Shown here piece by piece: positions 9,838 to 19,673 of a DNA stretch of 64,000 nt. Numbering within the stretch: the first letter of the stretch is position 1; the number at the start of each line of letters is the position of its first letter. The stretch lies in NCBI GenBank assembly GCA_036703275.1, contig DATNPK010000021.1, positions 1 to 64,000 on the forward strand. The letters run 5' to 3'. The DNA comes from Coleofasciculaceae cyanobacterium. GTDB taxonomy: Bacteria > Cyanobacteriota > Cyanobacteriia > Cyanobacteriales > Xenococcaceae. The notes beneath the pieces are model-generated. The model was not told the DNA's origin and did no database searches. It was given only the letters and a program-made list of their open reading frames with translations. The position numbers were made by a program, and so were the translations under genes.

Positions 9838-10123
9838 GTAAGTGAAGTGAAAGATACTCTGCCTTCGGTGGTGAGAAAAGTAGCAAAATTATTATTAATT
9901 TGAGTATCCTCAGATAGTACATTTGCCAAAAGCGATCGCCCCAGAGTATCTTGACACTGGATCAAAGAAAATTAAACTCAACTGGATTGATACGCCTTAG
10001 ATCTTGCTGTGGAAAAGTCCACAGTTTAATAATGGATAATTACCTCTGTTTGAAATCAGTTATCAGTTATCTTACTTCATCTTTCTTCTAGCTTCAGTAC
10101 ACTTGTGACTTCTGACAGCGATT

Positions 10124-10384
10124 CTACCCTCTGGTAATGCGAACATGACTCATAATTCGACTTTTGCGCTCTTGCTGGTTTCCAGTATTAAAATTGTAGT
10201 TTCCTTTACTACGTTCGATATGTTCTTGTCGGCTTTTCCTCTCACTGGATTGATTAGGAGAAGTTTGATTAGGATTGTAGTTTTGAGGACTACGTTGAAA
10301 ATCAATCTCGCCACCAGAACTTTTCGCTAAATGCTCTCTAATCCGCTTTTGGCGATCTAAGGGTAATCCTTGCTCACTTGCCAT
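10124..10384 (-). CDS. Hypothetical hydrophilic protein
   Basis: An 86-residue polar, Ser/Asn/Gln/Arg-rich protein with ordered-looking start MASEQGLPLDRQKRIREHL and a low-complexity remainder (NPNQTSPNQSSERKSRQEH, NTGNQQERKSRIMSH). The unit ERKSRqehie / ERKSRimshv is partly repeated. I do not recognise the family. The internal ATG at 10384 is preferred over 10423, whose extra residues look out of place. Probably real because of the structured N-terminus, but could be a fast-evolving or degenerate gene. Confidence 0.45.
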   Translation of the reverse strand: MASEQGLPLDRQKRIREHLAKSSGGEIDFQRSPQNYNPNQTSPNQSSERKSRQEHIERSKGNYNFNTGNQQERKSRIMSHVRITRG

Positions 10385-10821
10385 AACTAATATATTCCTC
10401 AAATACGGTCGACAAATATACATTGTGACTCATCTGCTGCACGATATGGTTATAAATAAAGTTTTTTAATTTATGTGGAGCGATAAGACGTTTGCTTATG
10501 AGTTAAAACTAATTTTTGAATTGAACTAACCTTTTAAGTTCACAAACGCGATTAAATATTTCAAAGTTATTGAATATTTTTGCTAAGGCTTTTACATAGT
10601 TTTATTGAATCAAGTATAAAGTTTTAATGAACTACATTTTGCTAATATTCGCTTGTACATCTAGTTAAATATAGACAAACAAAGCTATATTCCTGTTATC
10701 TCTATTACTGAGCGATTAAATTGACAAAGGAAATGTAAATTGCTGTTGACAAAAACGATAATAATATAAGTGTATTCTTGTAAAAGAAAATACTGAACAT
10801 TAATCTTTTGAGTCAATTAAT
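10385..10821. other. Intergenic region, AT-rich
   Basis: A 437-base gap without a coding frame. A TTGACA box at about 10745-10750 precedes an AT-rich stretch before the next gene and could be a -35 element, but no convincing -10 sits at standard spacing. Confidence 0.4.
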
Positions 10822-11580
10822 ATGTCCTTTATACAGTCGAAGAAAATTACTAAATTATTAGCTGCACTTTCTCCGTTCATCTGTTTAGCAGGAATAGTAC
10901 TTTTACAAAGTCAAGATTATAAAAAGTCAGCCCAAAAACTTAGCAGTGCTAATTATTTGGCTCAAGAAAAAGAACAGTCTAGATTAATCGATTGGCAAAG
11001 GCGATCGCCCAATCTAGGCTTTGGTAATTTGAAGGCTAATTGGTCATATTTAAACTTTGTTCAGTATTTTGGTAATGAAAGTGCTAGAGAGACGATTGGT
11101 TACAGCTTAGTTCCTCATTATTTTGAAACTATAACCAAAGTCGATCCTCGTTTCACTCAGGCTTATTTAAGGCTGTCTATTGCTAATTCTATGTATGCTG
11201 GTCATCCAGAAAAAACGATCGCCTTAATGGAACAGGTTTTAGATTCTGTAGATCCTAAATCAGCAGAAGCTGCACATCTTTGGACTTCCAAAGGATTAGA
11301 TGAATTATTGTTTATGGGGGATAAAGAAGCTGCCGTAAAATCTTATAAAATAGCAGCGCAATGGGCAGCATTGGCAAACAGCGATCGTCCTGATGATTTG
11401 ACGATCAAAGATTTGGCATCAGCTTTAAAATCTACCAACGAAGTAGAACTAAAAGAAGCTCAAATTAGAGCCTGGTCTAGTGTTTTAGTTCACATCAAAG
11501 ATTATGCTCGAAAACGCGAAATTCTTCATAAGATCGATAACCTCAAAGCCGAGATATTAGTTTTAAAAAAAAATAGCTAA
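10822..11580 (+). CDS. Membrane-anchored TPR-like hypothetical protein
   Basis: A 252-residue protein with an N-terminal hydrophobic anchor (residues about 10-28, LLAALSPFICLAGIVLL) followed by a helical solenoid-like region. Phrases such as NFVQYFGNESARETIGYSL, PHYFETITKVDPRFTQAYL and WTSKGLDELLFMGD resemble a conserved cyanobacterial family of TPR-like periplasmic proteins with no assigned function. It ends one base before the convergent GNAT gene, so the two stops almost touch. Confidence 0.6.
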   Translation: MSFIQSKKITKLLAALSPFICLAGIVLLQSQDYKKSAQKLSSANYLAQEKEQSRLIDWQRRSPNLGFGNLKANWSYLNFVQYFGNESARETIGYSLVPHYFETITKVDPRFTQAYLRLSIANSMYAGHPEKTIALMEQVLDSVDPKSAEAAHLWTSKGLDELLFMGDKEAAVKSYKIAAQWAALANSDRPDDLTIKDLASALKSTNEVELKEAQIRAWSSVLVHIKDYARKREILHKIDNLKAEILVLKKNS

Positions 11581-11581
11581 A

Positions 11582-12058
11582 TTAATGCTGCTCAATAGTT
11601 AGAAGTTTTTCCATTAAATAATTGCTAAAAGTTTGTCCTCGACACAATACCTGTTGTTGTTTAATAACGGTAAATCCTCGACTCATAAAAAATGGTTTGG
11701 CGGTAATACTTACTTCAGTAAATAAGCAAAGTAAATTTAATTCTCTAGCTTTAATTTCTATCGCCTGATATATTGAACTGCCAATTCCCTGACGCTGGTG
11801 CTGATAATGGATATAAAAACAATCAATATGGCCATTTGCTTCTAACTCCCCGAAGCCAACGATTTTGCCATCTTGTTCGGCAACATATGAAAATCTGTCG
11901 GAACATACTGTTAACCAGTTTCTAAAATAAATATCATCAGGTGACCAAGCTGTAACTTGCTCTAAACAGTAGTGCTGAATATTGATTTTTCTGACGGTGT
12001 TATGAAATAGCCAAGCAATTTGTTCTGTATCTTCTGGCTGAAACAATCTAATTTGCAT
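11582..12058 (-). CDS. GNAT family N-acetyltransferase
   Basis: A 158-residue acetyl-CoA-dependent transferase. Evidence: MQIRLFQPEDTEQIAWLFHNTV at the start, VGFGELEANGHIDCFYIHYQHQ as the central strands, and the acetyl-CoA pyrophosphate loop QRQGIGSSIYQAIE, followed by SITAKPFFMSRGFTVI. The layout matches the YafP/ElaA-like small GNATs. Substrate unknown. It lies 22 bases downstream of the outer-membrane barrel gene on the same strand and is probably cotranscribed with it. Confidence 0.88.
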   Translation of the reverse strand: MQIRLFQPEDTEQIAWLFHNTVRKINIQHYCLEQVTAWSPDDIYFRNWLTVCSDRFSYVAEQDGKIVGFGELEANGHIDCFYIHYQHQRQGIGSSIYQAIEIKARELNLLCLFTEVSITAKPFFMSRGFTVIKQQQVLCRGQTFSNYLMEKLLTIEQH

Positions 12059-12080
12059 GATCGATAGTTGATTCCCAATA

Positions 12081-13904
12081 TCACCAGGAAAAAGGCAAGA
12101 ATAAACCTACTCCAACGCCAATATCGTTATTTTCTCTAACTCTCAATTGATGCCAGGTAGAAGAGCCAACACGGTTAGTTAAATACAGTTCTAGATAAGG
12201 ATCGCTGTTGTCAATTGCAGCTTGTCGATCTAACAAAGACAAAGGTATCCAACGAACTCCTACCGTCCAAGGAATTTTGTTTTTTAATTGTCCATCAATT
12301 AAGCTGTTTCCTTCACCCAAAAAATTTGCGCCAACTTCTCCCGTAAAGCTAATTTCTCGATCAACTGCGATCGCACCACCCAAATTAAAACCACCAATTT
12401 CTGTTCCTAGCCGTTGCACATAGCCTAATACAGGCGTAAACCAGACGGCGACATTTTGATCTACTTCGTAATGAATCGGCAAAGCAAAAGTCAAAATCAA
12501 CCGCTTACCTCTAGATGCGTCGTCTCCCCCTGGAGTAAAAATAGGAATGGTTTTATCTAGATCGCGACGTTCAAAAGTAGTAGCATCATTTTCAAAAAAA
12601 TTCACAAAAGGTTCATTGGTCAAGCTGGCGCTAGCTAAAGCACTCAGGGTAATAGGCGCATTCTCATTCTGATTTAAAAACCGTACCTTGCCGCTAATTC
12701 CCTGTTCAGATTCATCTACTTCTCCAGCAACATAATCTAGGAAAATTCCTGCTTCCAAATCTTTAAGTAAGCCATAGCGGATCGCAGTTAACACACCTTG
12801 GCTACCACCCTGTAATTGAACTGCTAACTTCCCACTAGGTAAAGTTCCACCATCAAAAAAAGCCAAACCGTCTCTAGTTATAGATTCCTTCTCGGTTTGA
12901 GGTGCTTCCTTAAAATCGCTATATTGACGATTTGCTGGCACTACATCGGGCATAAACACTAAATTTGCCCCCAAGCCCATAAAATCGCGATCGGCAGTTA
13001 AGGAGAGAGGAGCAAAACTAGCAAAAGTATTAGTGGCATATAGATCCAATGCCAGACGGGGGTTGGTCAAATATCTTAGTCCTGCGTTGTAGGCGATCGC
13101 TCGATCGGGTTTACCTGAATCTCGATTGATACTGTTGTTTCCCGTAAGAGGCAAAAATACATCGCTAAAAATAAATAACTTAGAGCTTACCCGATAAGAA
13201 ACTGCTCCTCCTATACCCAAAACCGTGCCAAAAGAACTATCTTGATCATCAGGAAGGCGATGAAAAAAAACGGCACTCTCATCTTTAAAGAATGCCATTG
13301 TCGGAGCTAGATTAAATTGCCAGCGATCGCCAACGTCGGCGCTGATCGGAAAAGCTAGAGCCACAAAAATATCTCGATTATTGATTTCAGTAACTTCATC
13401 GCTTCTAGAGAACCTAAAACCCCGCGTCCCCCATGAGGCAGCTATAACACCACTTAAAGCTATGGTTTCAGACTGATTATTCCAGATGCGTCCCTTAAAC
13501 TCTAGTGCAGCTTCATTATCTTCGGTACGCTCTGAGGTAAATTCTCCTTGTTCGATCGGAGAACTGCTGTCTACGTGCTGAAACTGAAGACTTAGCTGTA
13601 ATTCATCGCTAATGCCCCAGCTAAAGCCAGTATTGAAGTTAACTGCGCTATCCTCGTTATCAACTCTATTTTCGACTAAATCTGGAAAAAAGAAGGTACG
13701 AGTATTAAGATTGACGATCATCTCGCCGTTGCCCAACTGTTTCGCTGTCGGCTGAGAAAACAACTGTTCTGATAAAGGAGTAAACGTAAATTTGGTTCGT
13801 TTCTCTGGTTCAGACTGGCTTTTTAAAGGTAGAGCTTTGGCAGGATTTACTCCTAAAAGCAACAAAATAATTGAACTAACTTGCCCAACCAACAGTTTAT
13901 TCAT
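12081..13904 (-). CDS. Outer-membrane beta-barrel hypothetical protein
   Basis: A 607-residue exported protein. A signal peptide (MNKLLVGQVSSIILLLLG, cleavage after about residue 24) is followed by many alternating amphipathic strands, such as LQLSLQFQHVDSS and LELYLTNRVGSS. The protein ends ...VGLFLPFSW, with a C-terminal aromatic residue as in BAM-inserted barrels. There are two similar halves, each with a 'FFDGGTLPSGKLAVQL'- or 'LGNGEMIVNLNTRTFFF'-like opening, suggesting an internal duplication. No transport function can be assigned. Confidence 0.65.
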   Translation of the reverse strand: MNKLLVGQVSSIILLLLGVNPAKALPLKSQSEPEKRTKFTFTPLSEQLFSQPTAKQLGNGEMIVNLNTRTFFFPDLVENRVDNEDSAVNFNTGFSWGISDELQLSLQFQHVDSSSPIEQGEFTSERTEDNEAALEFKGRIWNNQSETIALSGVIAASWGTRGFRFSRSDEVTEINNRDIFVALAFPISADVGDRWQFNLAPTMAFFKDESAVFFHRLPDDQDSSFGTVLGIGGAVSYRVSSKLFIFSDVFLPLTGNNSINRDSGKPDRAIAYNAGLRYLTNPRLALDLYATNTFASFAPLSLTADRDFMGLGANLVFMPDVVPANRQYSDFKEAPQTEKESITRDGLAFFDGGTLPSGKLAVQLQGGSQGVLTAIRYGLLKDLEAGIFLDYVAGEVDESEQGISGKVRFLNQNENAPITLSALASASLTNEPFVNFFENDATTFERRDLDKTIPIFTPGGDDASRGKRLILTFALPIHYEVDQNVAVWFTPVLGYVQRLGTEIGGFNLGGAIAVDREISFTGEVGANFLGEGNSLIDGQLKNKIPWTVGVRWIPLSLLDRQAAIDNSDPYLELYLTNRVGSSTWHQLRVRENNDIGVGVGLFLPFSW

Positions 13905-14065
13905 GCGATCGCTTTTTACTCCCTACCCAATTAAAAAACTATTTCTAGTCTTAATTAAAATGACACCGAGCTAGATTCTACCAGCCTGTTGCTAAAGGAG
14001 CGCGAATGAAGCTGTCTAAGCTACAATAATATATATTCATGGACGCAACATAGAAGCGCGGTAAA

Positions 14066-15067
14066 TTAGTTGAGCTTGTATTTAAAGTCTTTATTGCCTT
14101 GGAAGTTAGACAATTGCGCCAACTCGGCTGGAGTTTTAGTTCCTGGATAGAATTTACCGTCAATTTCCCAGGTAGGAAAAGATTGAATTCCCGCTGCTAT
14201 ACAAGTTTCTCGCTGAGGATTTTTGCCTTGGGGATCGCACTCTATATATTCGATCTCAGCAAAAGCTTCTTGACCAAATAGCTGTTTTTGTTCGTAACAG
14301 TGCGGACACCAAAAAGCACCATATTTTTTTGCCCCAGTGGCAGTCAAATGTTTTGCCAAAGCAATTTCTGCTTCTCCAGAAACTGTAGTGGTTTTCCAAC
14401 CTTGGGGTGGTGTAGGCTGTCCTTGCGGTTCGGAGATAGCAATGAATCCATCAGCATCAACCACTTCTTCTGCCGTACCGTTGGCGGTGGCGATTGAAGA
14501 ATTAACTCCTGAATAGATGCCTAAAGTTACCACTATGGTTAGTAAACTGACAATAACTCCTGTAAACAAGATTTGTCCCAAATCTTGCCAATCCCTGCCC
14601 GTAATGGTCAAAACTAACAGGCTTAGAGAAAATATCGCTGAGCCAAGACAGTATGGGCATAAGGTTTTAAGCTCTGTGGCTAAAATATACATTAAATAGC
14701 CACTAAACACAGTCATGGCAATGCTTCCCGCTAGCAATAGCCACCAGGTTAAGTTTTCTAACTGTTTTTGCAAATTTTTCTGACGATCTTGACTAATTGT
14801 CAAGGGAACAAGGGCAAAAGCAGCCATGCTAATGTATGCCAAACAGCCAAACAAGCTTAACGGCAAGCCAAATATGACGGCATAGGCACTGTTTAATACG
14901 CCACCACATCCAGCACCAGCGCTAGCATTAGCCAAACAAGCTGGATCTCCTCCAGTCAATTTAGTAATGGTCAAATAGGCAGTTAGAATTGCTCCTGCAA
15001 TGGCGATCGCACCAATGATAGGTCTTGACCAACGATATCTCCAGGGTATAGAACGACGACGGCGCAT
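14066..15067 (-). CDS. Vitamin K epoxide reductase - thioredoxin fusion (LTO1-like)
   Basis: A membrane disulfide-bond-forming oxidase of 333 residues. The N-terminal VKOR domain has four or five membrane helices, conserved cysteines in PACLANASAGAGCGG, and the CPYC active site in LKTLCPYCLGSAIFS. The C-terminal thioredoxin-like domain has the FWCPHCYEQKQLFG active site and FPTWEIDGKFYPG. This fusion is widespread in cyanobacteria and as plastid LTO1, where it supports folding of photosystem and lumenal proteins. It is upstream of and colinear with the outer-membrane barrel gene, though more than 160 bases separate them. Confidence 0.93.
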   Translation of the reverse strand: MRRRRSIPWRYRWSRPIIGAIAIAGAILTAYLTITKLTGGDPACLANASAGAGCGGVLNSAYAVIFGLPLSLFGCLAYISMAAFALVPLTISQDRQKNLQKQLENLTWWLLLAGSIAMTVFSGYLMYILATELKTLCPYCLGSAIFSLSLLVLTITGRDWQDLGQILFTGVIVSLLTIVVTLGIYSGVNSSIATANGTAEEVVDADGFIAISEPQGQPTPPQGWKTTTVSGEAEIALAKHLTATGAKKYGAFWCPHCYEQKQLFGQEAFAEIEYIECDPQGKNPQRETCIAAGIQSFPTWEIDGKFYPGTKTPAELAQLSNFQGNKDFKYKLN

Positions 15068-15194
15068 AAATAAATATCTTATTTGTTAGCTAACTACTGA
15101 TAGCAAATTTCCTTTAAAAGGCAAAAAGCTAATAACATTCTTGTTGTCAAAATTATAGCTTGAGTTTAAATTTAGCCTCGAGCAAATAAATTAA

Positions 15195-16043
15195 CTACTT
15201 ATATTGCTTCAAAGAAGCATCTGACTTGGCTTGTTCGATCAAAATAGGAGTAGATTTAGCTGCTTCGACAAATTGAGACACCCGAATCGGATCAATGGTT
15301 TCACTGATTTTGCCATGACGCTTGAGAGAGCTAGAAACGATTACACCATTGGCTGCTTGCATTAGTTGAGGTATATTTTCCCAACTAGCACCACTGCCAA
15401 TAAATACAGGGGTGTCCCCTGCGGCTGCGGATGCCAATTCTAAGTCTTCTTGCGTTGGAGGACTACCTGTCGCCCATCCCGATAAAATTACTCCGTCTGC
15501 CAAACCTCTTTCAATAGTGTCTTTAACTGCGGTGGTCAAGTTGGGTGTTCCTAAAGGACGAGCGTGTTTGACTAACACATCAGCTAGGATCGCTACTTCT
15601 GAGCCTAATTCTCGACGGTATCTTAAAAGTTCATATGCTTTGCCCTCGATCAAGCCCTGATCGGTTGCCATAACTCCAGTCAGAACATTAACTCGAATGA
15701 ACTGAACTTCGGTACAGGTAGCGATCGCCATCGCACTTCTGGCATCGTTACGCAAGACGTTGATCCCAATTGGCAACATAACCATACCTTTAAGACGCTC
15801 CACAATCAAAGTCATGGCACTGACAACAGCAGGATCGACACAGTCCTTACTAAAAGGAGCATCAAAAAAATTTTCCACAATAATACCGTCTACGCCCCCT
15901 GCTGCTAAAGCAGTAGCTTCTTGCTCTGCTCTGGCGATCACCTCTTTCAACTTGCCTTTCCAACGAGGAGAGGTGGGCAGAGGAGATAAATGAACTACAC
16001 CGATCACGGGATGATTTGCTTGAAAAATATGTTTTAGTTCCAC
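15195..16043 (-). CDS. btpA: Photosystem I biogenesis protein BtpA
   Basis: A 282-residue TIM-barrel protein peripheral to thylakoids, needed in Synechocystis for stable accumulation of PSI reaction-centre proteins. Diagnostic features: PVIGVVHLSPLPTSPRW at the N-terminus, GVDGIIVENFFDAPF, VQFIRVNVLTGVMATDQG, and FIGSGASWENIPQLMQAANGV near the C-terminus. The start is GTG at 16043. It is divergent from the rimO-crhR pair across a 566-base intergenic region. Confidence 0.93.
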   Translation of the reverse strand: MELKHIFQANHPVIGVVHLSPLPTSPRWKGKLKEVIARAEQEATALAAGGVDGIIVENFFDAPFSKDCVDPAVVSAMTLIVERLKGMVMLPIGINVLRNDARSAMAIATCTEVQFIRVNVLTGVMATDQGLIEGKAYELLRYRRELGSEVAILADVLVKHARPLGTPNLTTAVKDTIERGLADGVILSGWATGSPPTQEDLELASAAAGDTPVFIGSGASWENIPQLMQAANGVIVSSSLKRHGKISETIDPIRVSQFVEAAKSTPILIEQAKSDASLKQYK

Positions 16044-16315
16044 TTTAATTCCATAACGCCTGTTATTTTCTCCTCTTCAAAAGTTATTATTATCTCAGAC
16101 AAAGCCGAACACTGTACATACGGCAATCGAGTCCAATCTCAAACCTTTTTTTAGGTTTCCTTCCTTAATTTTCGGTTTTTTATCTTCCCACGTGCCAAGT
16201 TTATCTGTTAATATAATTTAACGAAAAGGTTATTTGCGTATCTAAGCAGATATGTACAGCCCAAATTCAAAGCCCGTCAGAAGCGGTGTCTTGAACAAGA
16301 AATAGTTTTGCGGAA

Positions 16316-16378
16316 TATTAACTGTCTGGTTAGCTCCTGCTCCGCCGCGAAACTAGGAGGCATAAGTCAACAGTTGGT
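16316..16378 (+). ncRNA. Candidate Yfr2/Cyano-1-like small RNA
   Basis: In the long gap before rimO, AACTGT (16320-16325) pairs with ACAGTT (16370-16375), closing a roughly 50-base loop that contains GCTCCTGCTCC and CGCGAAACTAGGAGGC (16346-16361). From memory, a GAAACTAGGAGGC-type unpaired core inside a stem is the hallmark of the cyanobacterial Yfr2 family (roughly 60-95 nt); I cannot search to confirm. A T-run follows at about 16396-16402. Strand is inferred from that core. Confidence 0.5.
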
Positions 16379-16449
16379 CTAAATTAAACGTTATCTATTT
16401 TTTATAGTTCCAGACCATAAGGTTAACGCTCCAAGCAAGATATTTAAGT

Positions 16450-16510
16450 CTGACTAACGGTCACGGCAGTTTTTGACCGCGAAATAGGGACACAGGTTCA
16501 CAGCCTTTTT
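16450..16510 (+). other. Second structured segment upstream of rimO
   Basis: CGGTCA pairs with TGACCG around positions 16457-16478, followed by CGCGAAATAGGGACAC, which resembles the core of the preceding candidate ncRNA. It may be a diverged second copy or part of the rimO leader. No gene is visible in 16044-16609. Confidence 0.3.
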
Positions 16511-16609
16511 TAGACTATGAGCCAGTGACCCAAAGGAACAAAACAACTTTCGACCATCATACAAATTCAGATCATTATTAATATTGGTCTTTAAAATTTA
16601 GGATAAAGA

Positions 16610-17965
16610 ATGGCAAACAAGCCAACTATAGCCATATCCCACTTAGGATGTGAAAAAAACCGTATTGATTCAGAACATATGTTGGGCTTACTAGCTCAAG
16701 CAGGTTATCAAATAGACTCCAATGAAGAAATAGCAGATTATGTAATTGTTAATACCTGTAGCTTTATCCAAGCTGCAAGGGAAGAATCAGTTCGCACTTT
16801 AGTCGAATTAGCCGAAGCTGATAAAAAAATTGTCATCACTGGCTGTATGGCGCAGCATTTTCAAGGTGAGCTGTTAGCAGAGTTGCCCGAAGCAGTGGCG
16901 GTTGTAGGCAGTGGCGACTATCATAAGATAGTAAACGTTATCGAGCGTACCGAAACAGGCGAGAGGGTTGAAGAAATAACTCCAGAGCCTGTGTTTATTG
17001 CCGACGAGACAGTCCCCCGCTATCGCACTACTACCGAAGGCGTAGCTTATTTGAGGGTAGCCGAAGGTTGCGATTATCGCTGTGCTTTTTGCATCATTCC
17101 TCACCTTAGAGGTAATCAGCGATCGCGCTCAATTGAATCAATCGTAGCTGAAGCAAAATCTTTGGCATCTCAAGGAGTACAAGAAATAATTCTGATTTCT
17201 CAGATTACTACCAACTATGGCGTAGACCTGTATGGAAAACCCATGCTGGCAAAACTTTTAATCGAACTGGGTAAAATTGATGTCCCCTGGATTAGGATTC
17301 ACTACGCTTATCCTACGGGACTCACCCCCGAAGTACTTGCTGCCATTAGAAATACGCCTAATGTTCTGCCATATCTCGATTTACCCTTACAACATTCTCA
17401 TCCAGAAATTTTGCGGGCAATGAATCGTCCTTGGCAAGGTAGGGTCAACGATGCCATTATTGAGCGAATTAAACAGGAATTACCTGAGGCCGTATTACGT
17501 ACCACTTTTATCGTGGGTTTTCCTGGAGAAACCAAGGCTCATTTTCAACATCTAGTAGATTTTGTGAAACGACATCAGTTCGACCATGTAGGTGTATTTA
17601 CTTTCTCTCCTGAAGAGGAAACGCCTGCTGCCAGTATGAACAATCAAGTTGCTCCAGAAGTCGCCAATGACCGCCGAGATATTTTAATGCAGGTACAGCA
17701 ATCAATTGCTGCTAGCAATAACCGATCTTGTGTAGGCAAGCGAGTGAATGTCTTGATTGAACAAGAGCATCCAGAGACAGGACAGCTTGTCGGTCGTTCG
17801 GCAAGATTTGCTCCAGAGGTAGATGGATTAGTTTATGTTCGTGGCTCGGCTTCTCTTGGTTCAATAGTCTCGGTAAACATTACTGCTGCCGATGTTTACG
17901 ATCTTTATGGTGAAATAGCGGCTGTAGCAGCCAGCGCAGCAACTTTAACTGCTAGCCATTTATGA
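16610..17965 (+). CDS. rimO: Ribosomal protein S12 methylthiotransferase RimO
   Basis: Radical-SAM enzyme that methylthiolates an aspartate of ribosomal protein S12. The N-terminal MTTase domain has cysteines in [18 protein letters not shown] and GCMAQ. The radical-SAM cluster [11 protein letters not shown] (C-x3-C-x2-C) lies near residue 155, and a TRAM domain occupies the C-terminus. Length 451 is normal. It starts at an ATG after GGATAAAG. It is followed after 116 bases by crhR on the same strand; the rimO-crhR order is also that of Synechocystis. Confidence 0.95.
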   Translation: MANKPTIAISHLGCEKNRIDSEHMLGLLAQAGYQIDSNEEIADYVIVNTCSFIQAAREESVRTLVELAEADKKIVITGCMAQHFQGELLAELPEAVAVVGSGDYHKIVNVIERTETGERVEEITPEPVFIADETVPRYRTTTEGVAYLRVAEGCDYRCAFCIIPHLRGNQRSRSIESIVAEAKSLASQGVQEIILISQITTNYGVDLYGKPMLAKLLIELGKIDVPWIRIHYAYPTGLTPEVLAAIRNTPNVLPYLDLPLQHSHPEILRAMNRPWQGRVNDAIIERIKQELPEAVLRTTFIVGFPGETKAHFQHLVDFVKRHQFDHVGVFTFSPEEETPAASMNNQVAPEVANDRRDILMQVQQSIAASNNRSCVGKRVNVLIEQEHPETGQLVGRSARFAPEVDGLVYVRGSASLGSIVSVNITAADVYDLYGEIAAVAASAATLTASHL

Positions 17966-18081
17966 AAATAGTTAATAGTGCCTCTTGTCCAAATTATTTA
18001 AAGATGCATTATTCCAGAGCAGAGCAAGAACAATCAGTTTTTTATTAGCAAACACCAACCAAAGTAACAACAATACAACTT

Positions 18082-19542
18082 ATGACGACTACTTTCAAAG
18101 ATTTAGGATTATCCGACGCTTGTTTATCACAACTAGAACAACTTGGATTTACCGAACCGACCCAAATTCAGCAAGATGCAGTACCAATCTTATTAGAGGG
18201 GAAGGATATTGTCGGTCAATCTCAAACGGGTACAGGCAAAACGGCAGCTTTTTCGCTTCCTACGTTAGAAATTGTTGATGCAGATAACAAAGCGGTACAG
18301 GCGTTAATTTTGACTCCAACCAGAGAATTGGCTCAACAGGTAGGACAAGCAATCCAAGATTTTACTCCTCCAGAAAAAAGAATTTATTCTTTAACTGTTT
18401 ATGGTGGTCAATCCATCGAAAGACAAATCTCTAGATTGCGTCGAGGAGTGCAAATTGTCGTAGGTACTCCAGGGCGAGTAATCGATCTTCTAGAGCGTAG
18501 AGAACTTGTTTTAGACCAGCTAAAGCTAGCAATCTTGGATGAAGCCGATGAAATGTTAAGTATGGGCTTTATTGACGATATTAAGAAAATTTTGCGTCAG
18601 ACTCCCAAGGAAAGACAGACAGCTTGTTTGTCTGCCACTATGCCCAGAGAGATTAAAGAATTAATCAAAAACTTTTTAAACTCTCCTATTTACATCACGG
18701 TTAAACAGCAAGAAGCTGCTCCCGCTAGAATCGAGCAGCACGTTTATATGGTGCCTCGTGGTTGGCAGAAAATTAAGGCACTACAGCCAATTTTAGAAAT
18801 TGAAGAGCCAGAATCGGCACTGATCTTTGTTCGCACTAAACGTACTGCTAGCGAATTAACTAGCAAGCTACAGGAAGCAGGTCACAGCGTTGATGAATAT
18901 CATGGCAACTTGAGTCAAATGCAGCGTGAAAGACTAGTTAAACGCTTCCGCGATGGCAAAGTAAGAATGGTAGTGGCAACAGATATTGCAGCTAGAGGAT
19001 TGGATGTACAGGATCTCAGCCACGTAATCAACTACGATTTGCCTGACAATACCGAAACTTATATTCACCGCATTGGGCGGACTGGTCGTGCTGGTAAAAC
19101 AGGAACAGCGATCACCATTGCCCAGTCTGGAGATCGTCGTGCCTTGAAACAAATTGAGCGTCGCATCAGAGCTAAATTAGAGATTATTCAAATTCCTAAT
19201 CAAGCGCAAGTAGAAACCAAACGCATTGGCAAACTCAATGCCAAAATTAAAGAAACATTGGCAGGAGAAAGAATGGCATCTTTCTTACCATTGGTAAGAG
19301 AATTAAGTGATGAGTATGATGCTCAAGCGATCGCTGCCGCTGCCCTACAAATGGTCTATGACCGTGATTGCCCCAACTGGATGAAGGGAGATTGGGATGT
19401 TCCTGAAGATAGTTTTAGTAAGCCAGTTGTTAAAGGCAAAAAAGTTCGTTCTTCTCGCAAAAGCAACTACAACAAATCTAAATCTCTTCCTCGAACTAAA
19501 CCTCAAGGTAAGTTAAGATCGGAAGTGATTATTGAACAGTAG
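18082..19542 (+). CDS. crhR: DEAD-box RNA helicase (CrhR type)
   Basis: ATP-dependent RNA helicase of 486 residues that unwinds and anneals RNA; in Synechocystis CrhR is redox- and cold-regulated. All core motifs are present: Q motif (LGFTEPTQIQ), I (SQTGTGKT), Ia (PTRELAQQ), Ib (TPGR), II (DEADEMLSMGF), III (SAT), V (ATDIAARGLDV), VI (HRIGRTGRAG). The basic tail (KGKKVRSSRKSNYNKSKSL) suits RNA contact. The neighbourhood behind rimO supports the CrhR assignment over other DEAD paralogues. Confidence 0.9.
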   Translation: MTTTFKDLGLSDACLSQLEQLGFTEPTQIQQDAVPILLEGKDIVGQSQTGTGKTAAFSLPTLEIVDADNKAVQALILTPTRELAQQVGQAIQDFTPPEKRIYSLTVYGGQSIERQISRLRRGVQIVVGTPGRVIDLLERRELVLDQLKLAILDEADEMLSMGFIDDIKKILRQTPKERQTACLSATMPREIKELIKNFLNSPIYITVKQQEAAPARIEQHVYMVPRGWQKIKALQPILEIEEPESALIFVRTKRTASELTSKLQEAGHSVDEYHGNLSQMQRERLVKRFRDGKVRMVVATDIAARGLDVQDLSHVINYDLPDNTETYIHRIGRTGRAGKTGTAITIAQSGDRRALKQIERRIRAKLEIIQIPNQAQVETKRIGKLNAKIKETLAGERMASFLPLVRELSDEYDAQAIAAAALQMVYDRDCPNWMKGDWDVPEDSFSKPVVKGKKVRSSRKSNYNKSKSLPRTKPQGKLRSEVIIEQ

Positions 19543-19673
19543 GTAAATTAGCTAGCAGTTTTTTGAGATTGTAGAAGTTGCTTCTAGAATGTTTTGAGAC
19601 TGCCGCTCTACTTATTGCTTCATAATTGTTCAACAGGTAAAGAGCCTTTACTAAATATTAACCGAAATAGCCC

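Noticed and set aside
9851-9952. Perfect 11-base inverted repeat AAGATACTCTG ... CAGAGTATCTT with an 80-base spacer after cinA
   Set aside because: A match of this size and spacing is expected by chance about once in a window of this length, and the loop is too large for a terminator.
13978-14163. 61-residue minus-strand frame overlapping the VKOR-Trx 3' end
   Set aside because: It reads the same strand as VKOR-Trx in another frame without a ribosome-binding site; shadow.
17985-18278. 97-residue frame overlapping the start of crhR
   Set aside because: It is read in another frame of the crhR coding sequence and lacks any family resemblance.
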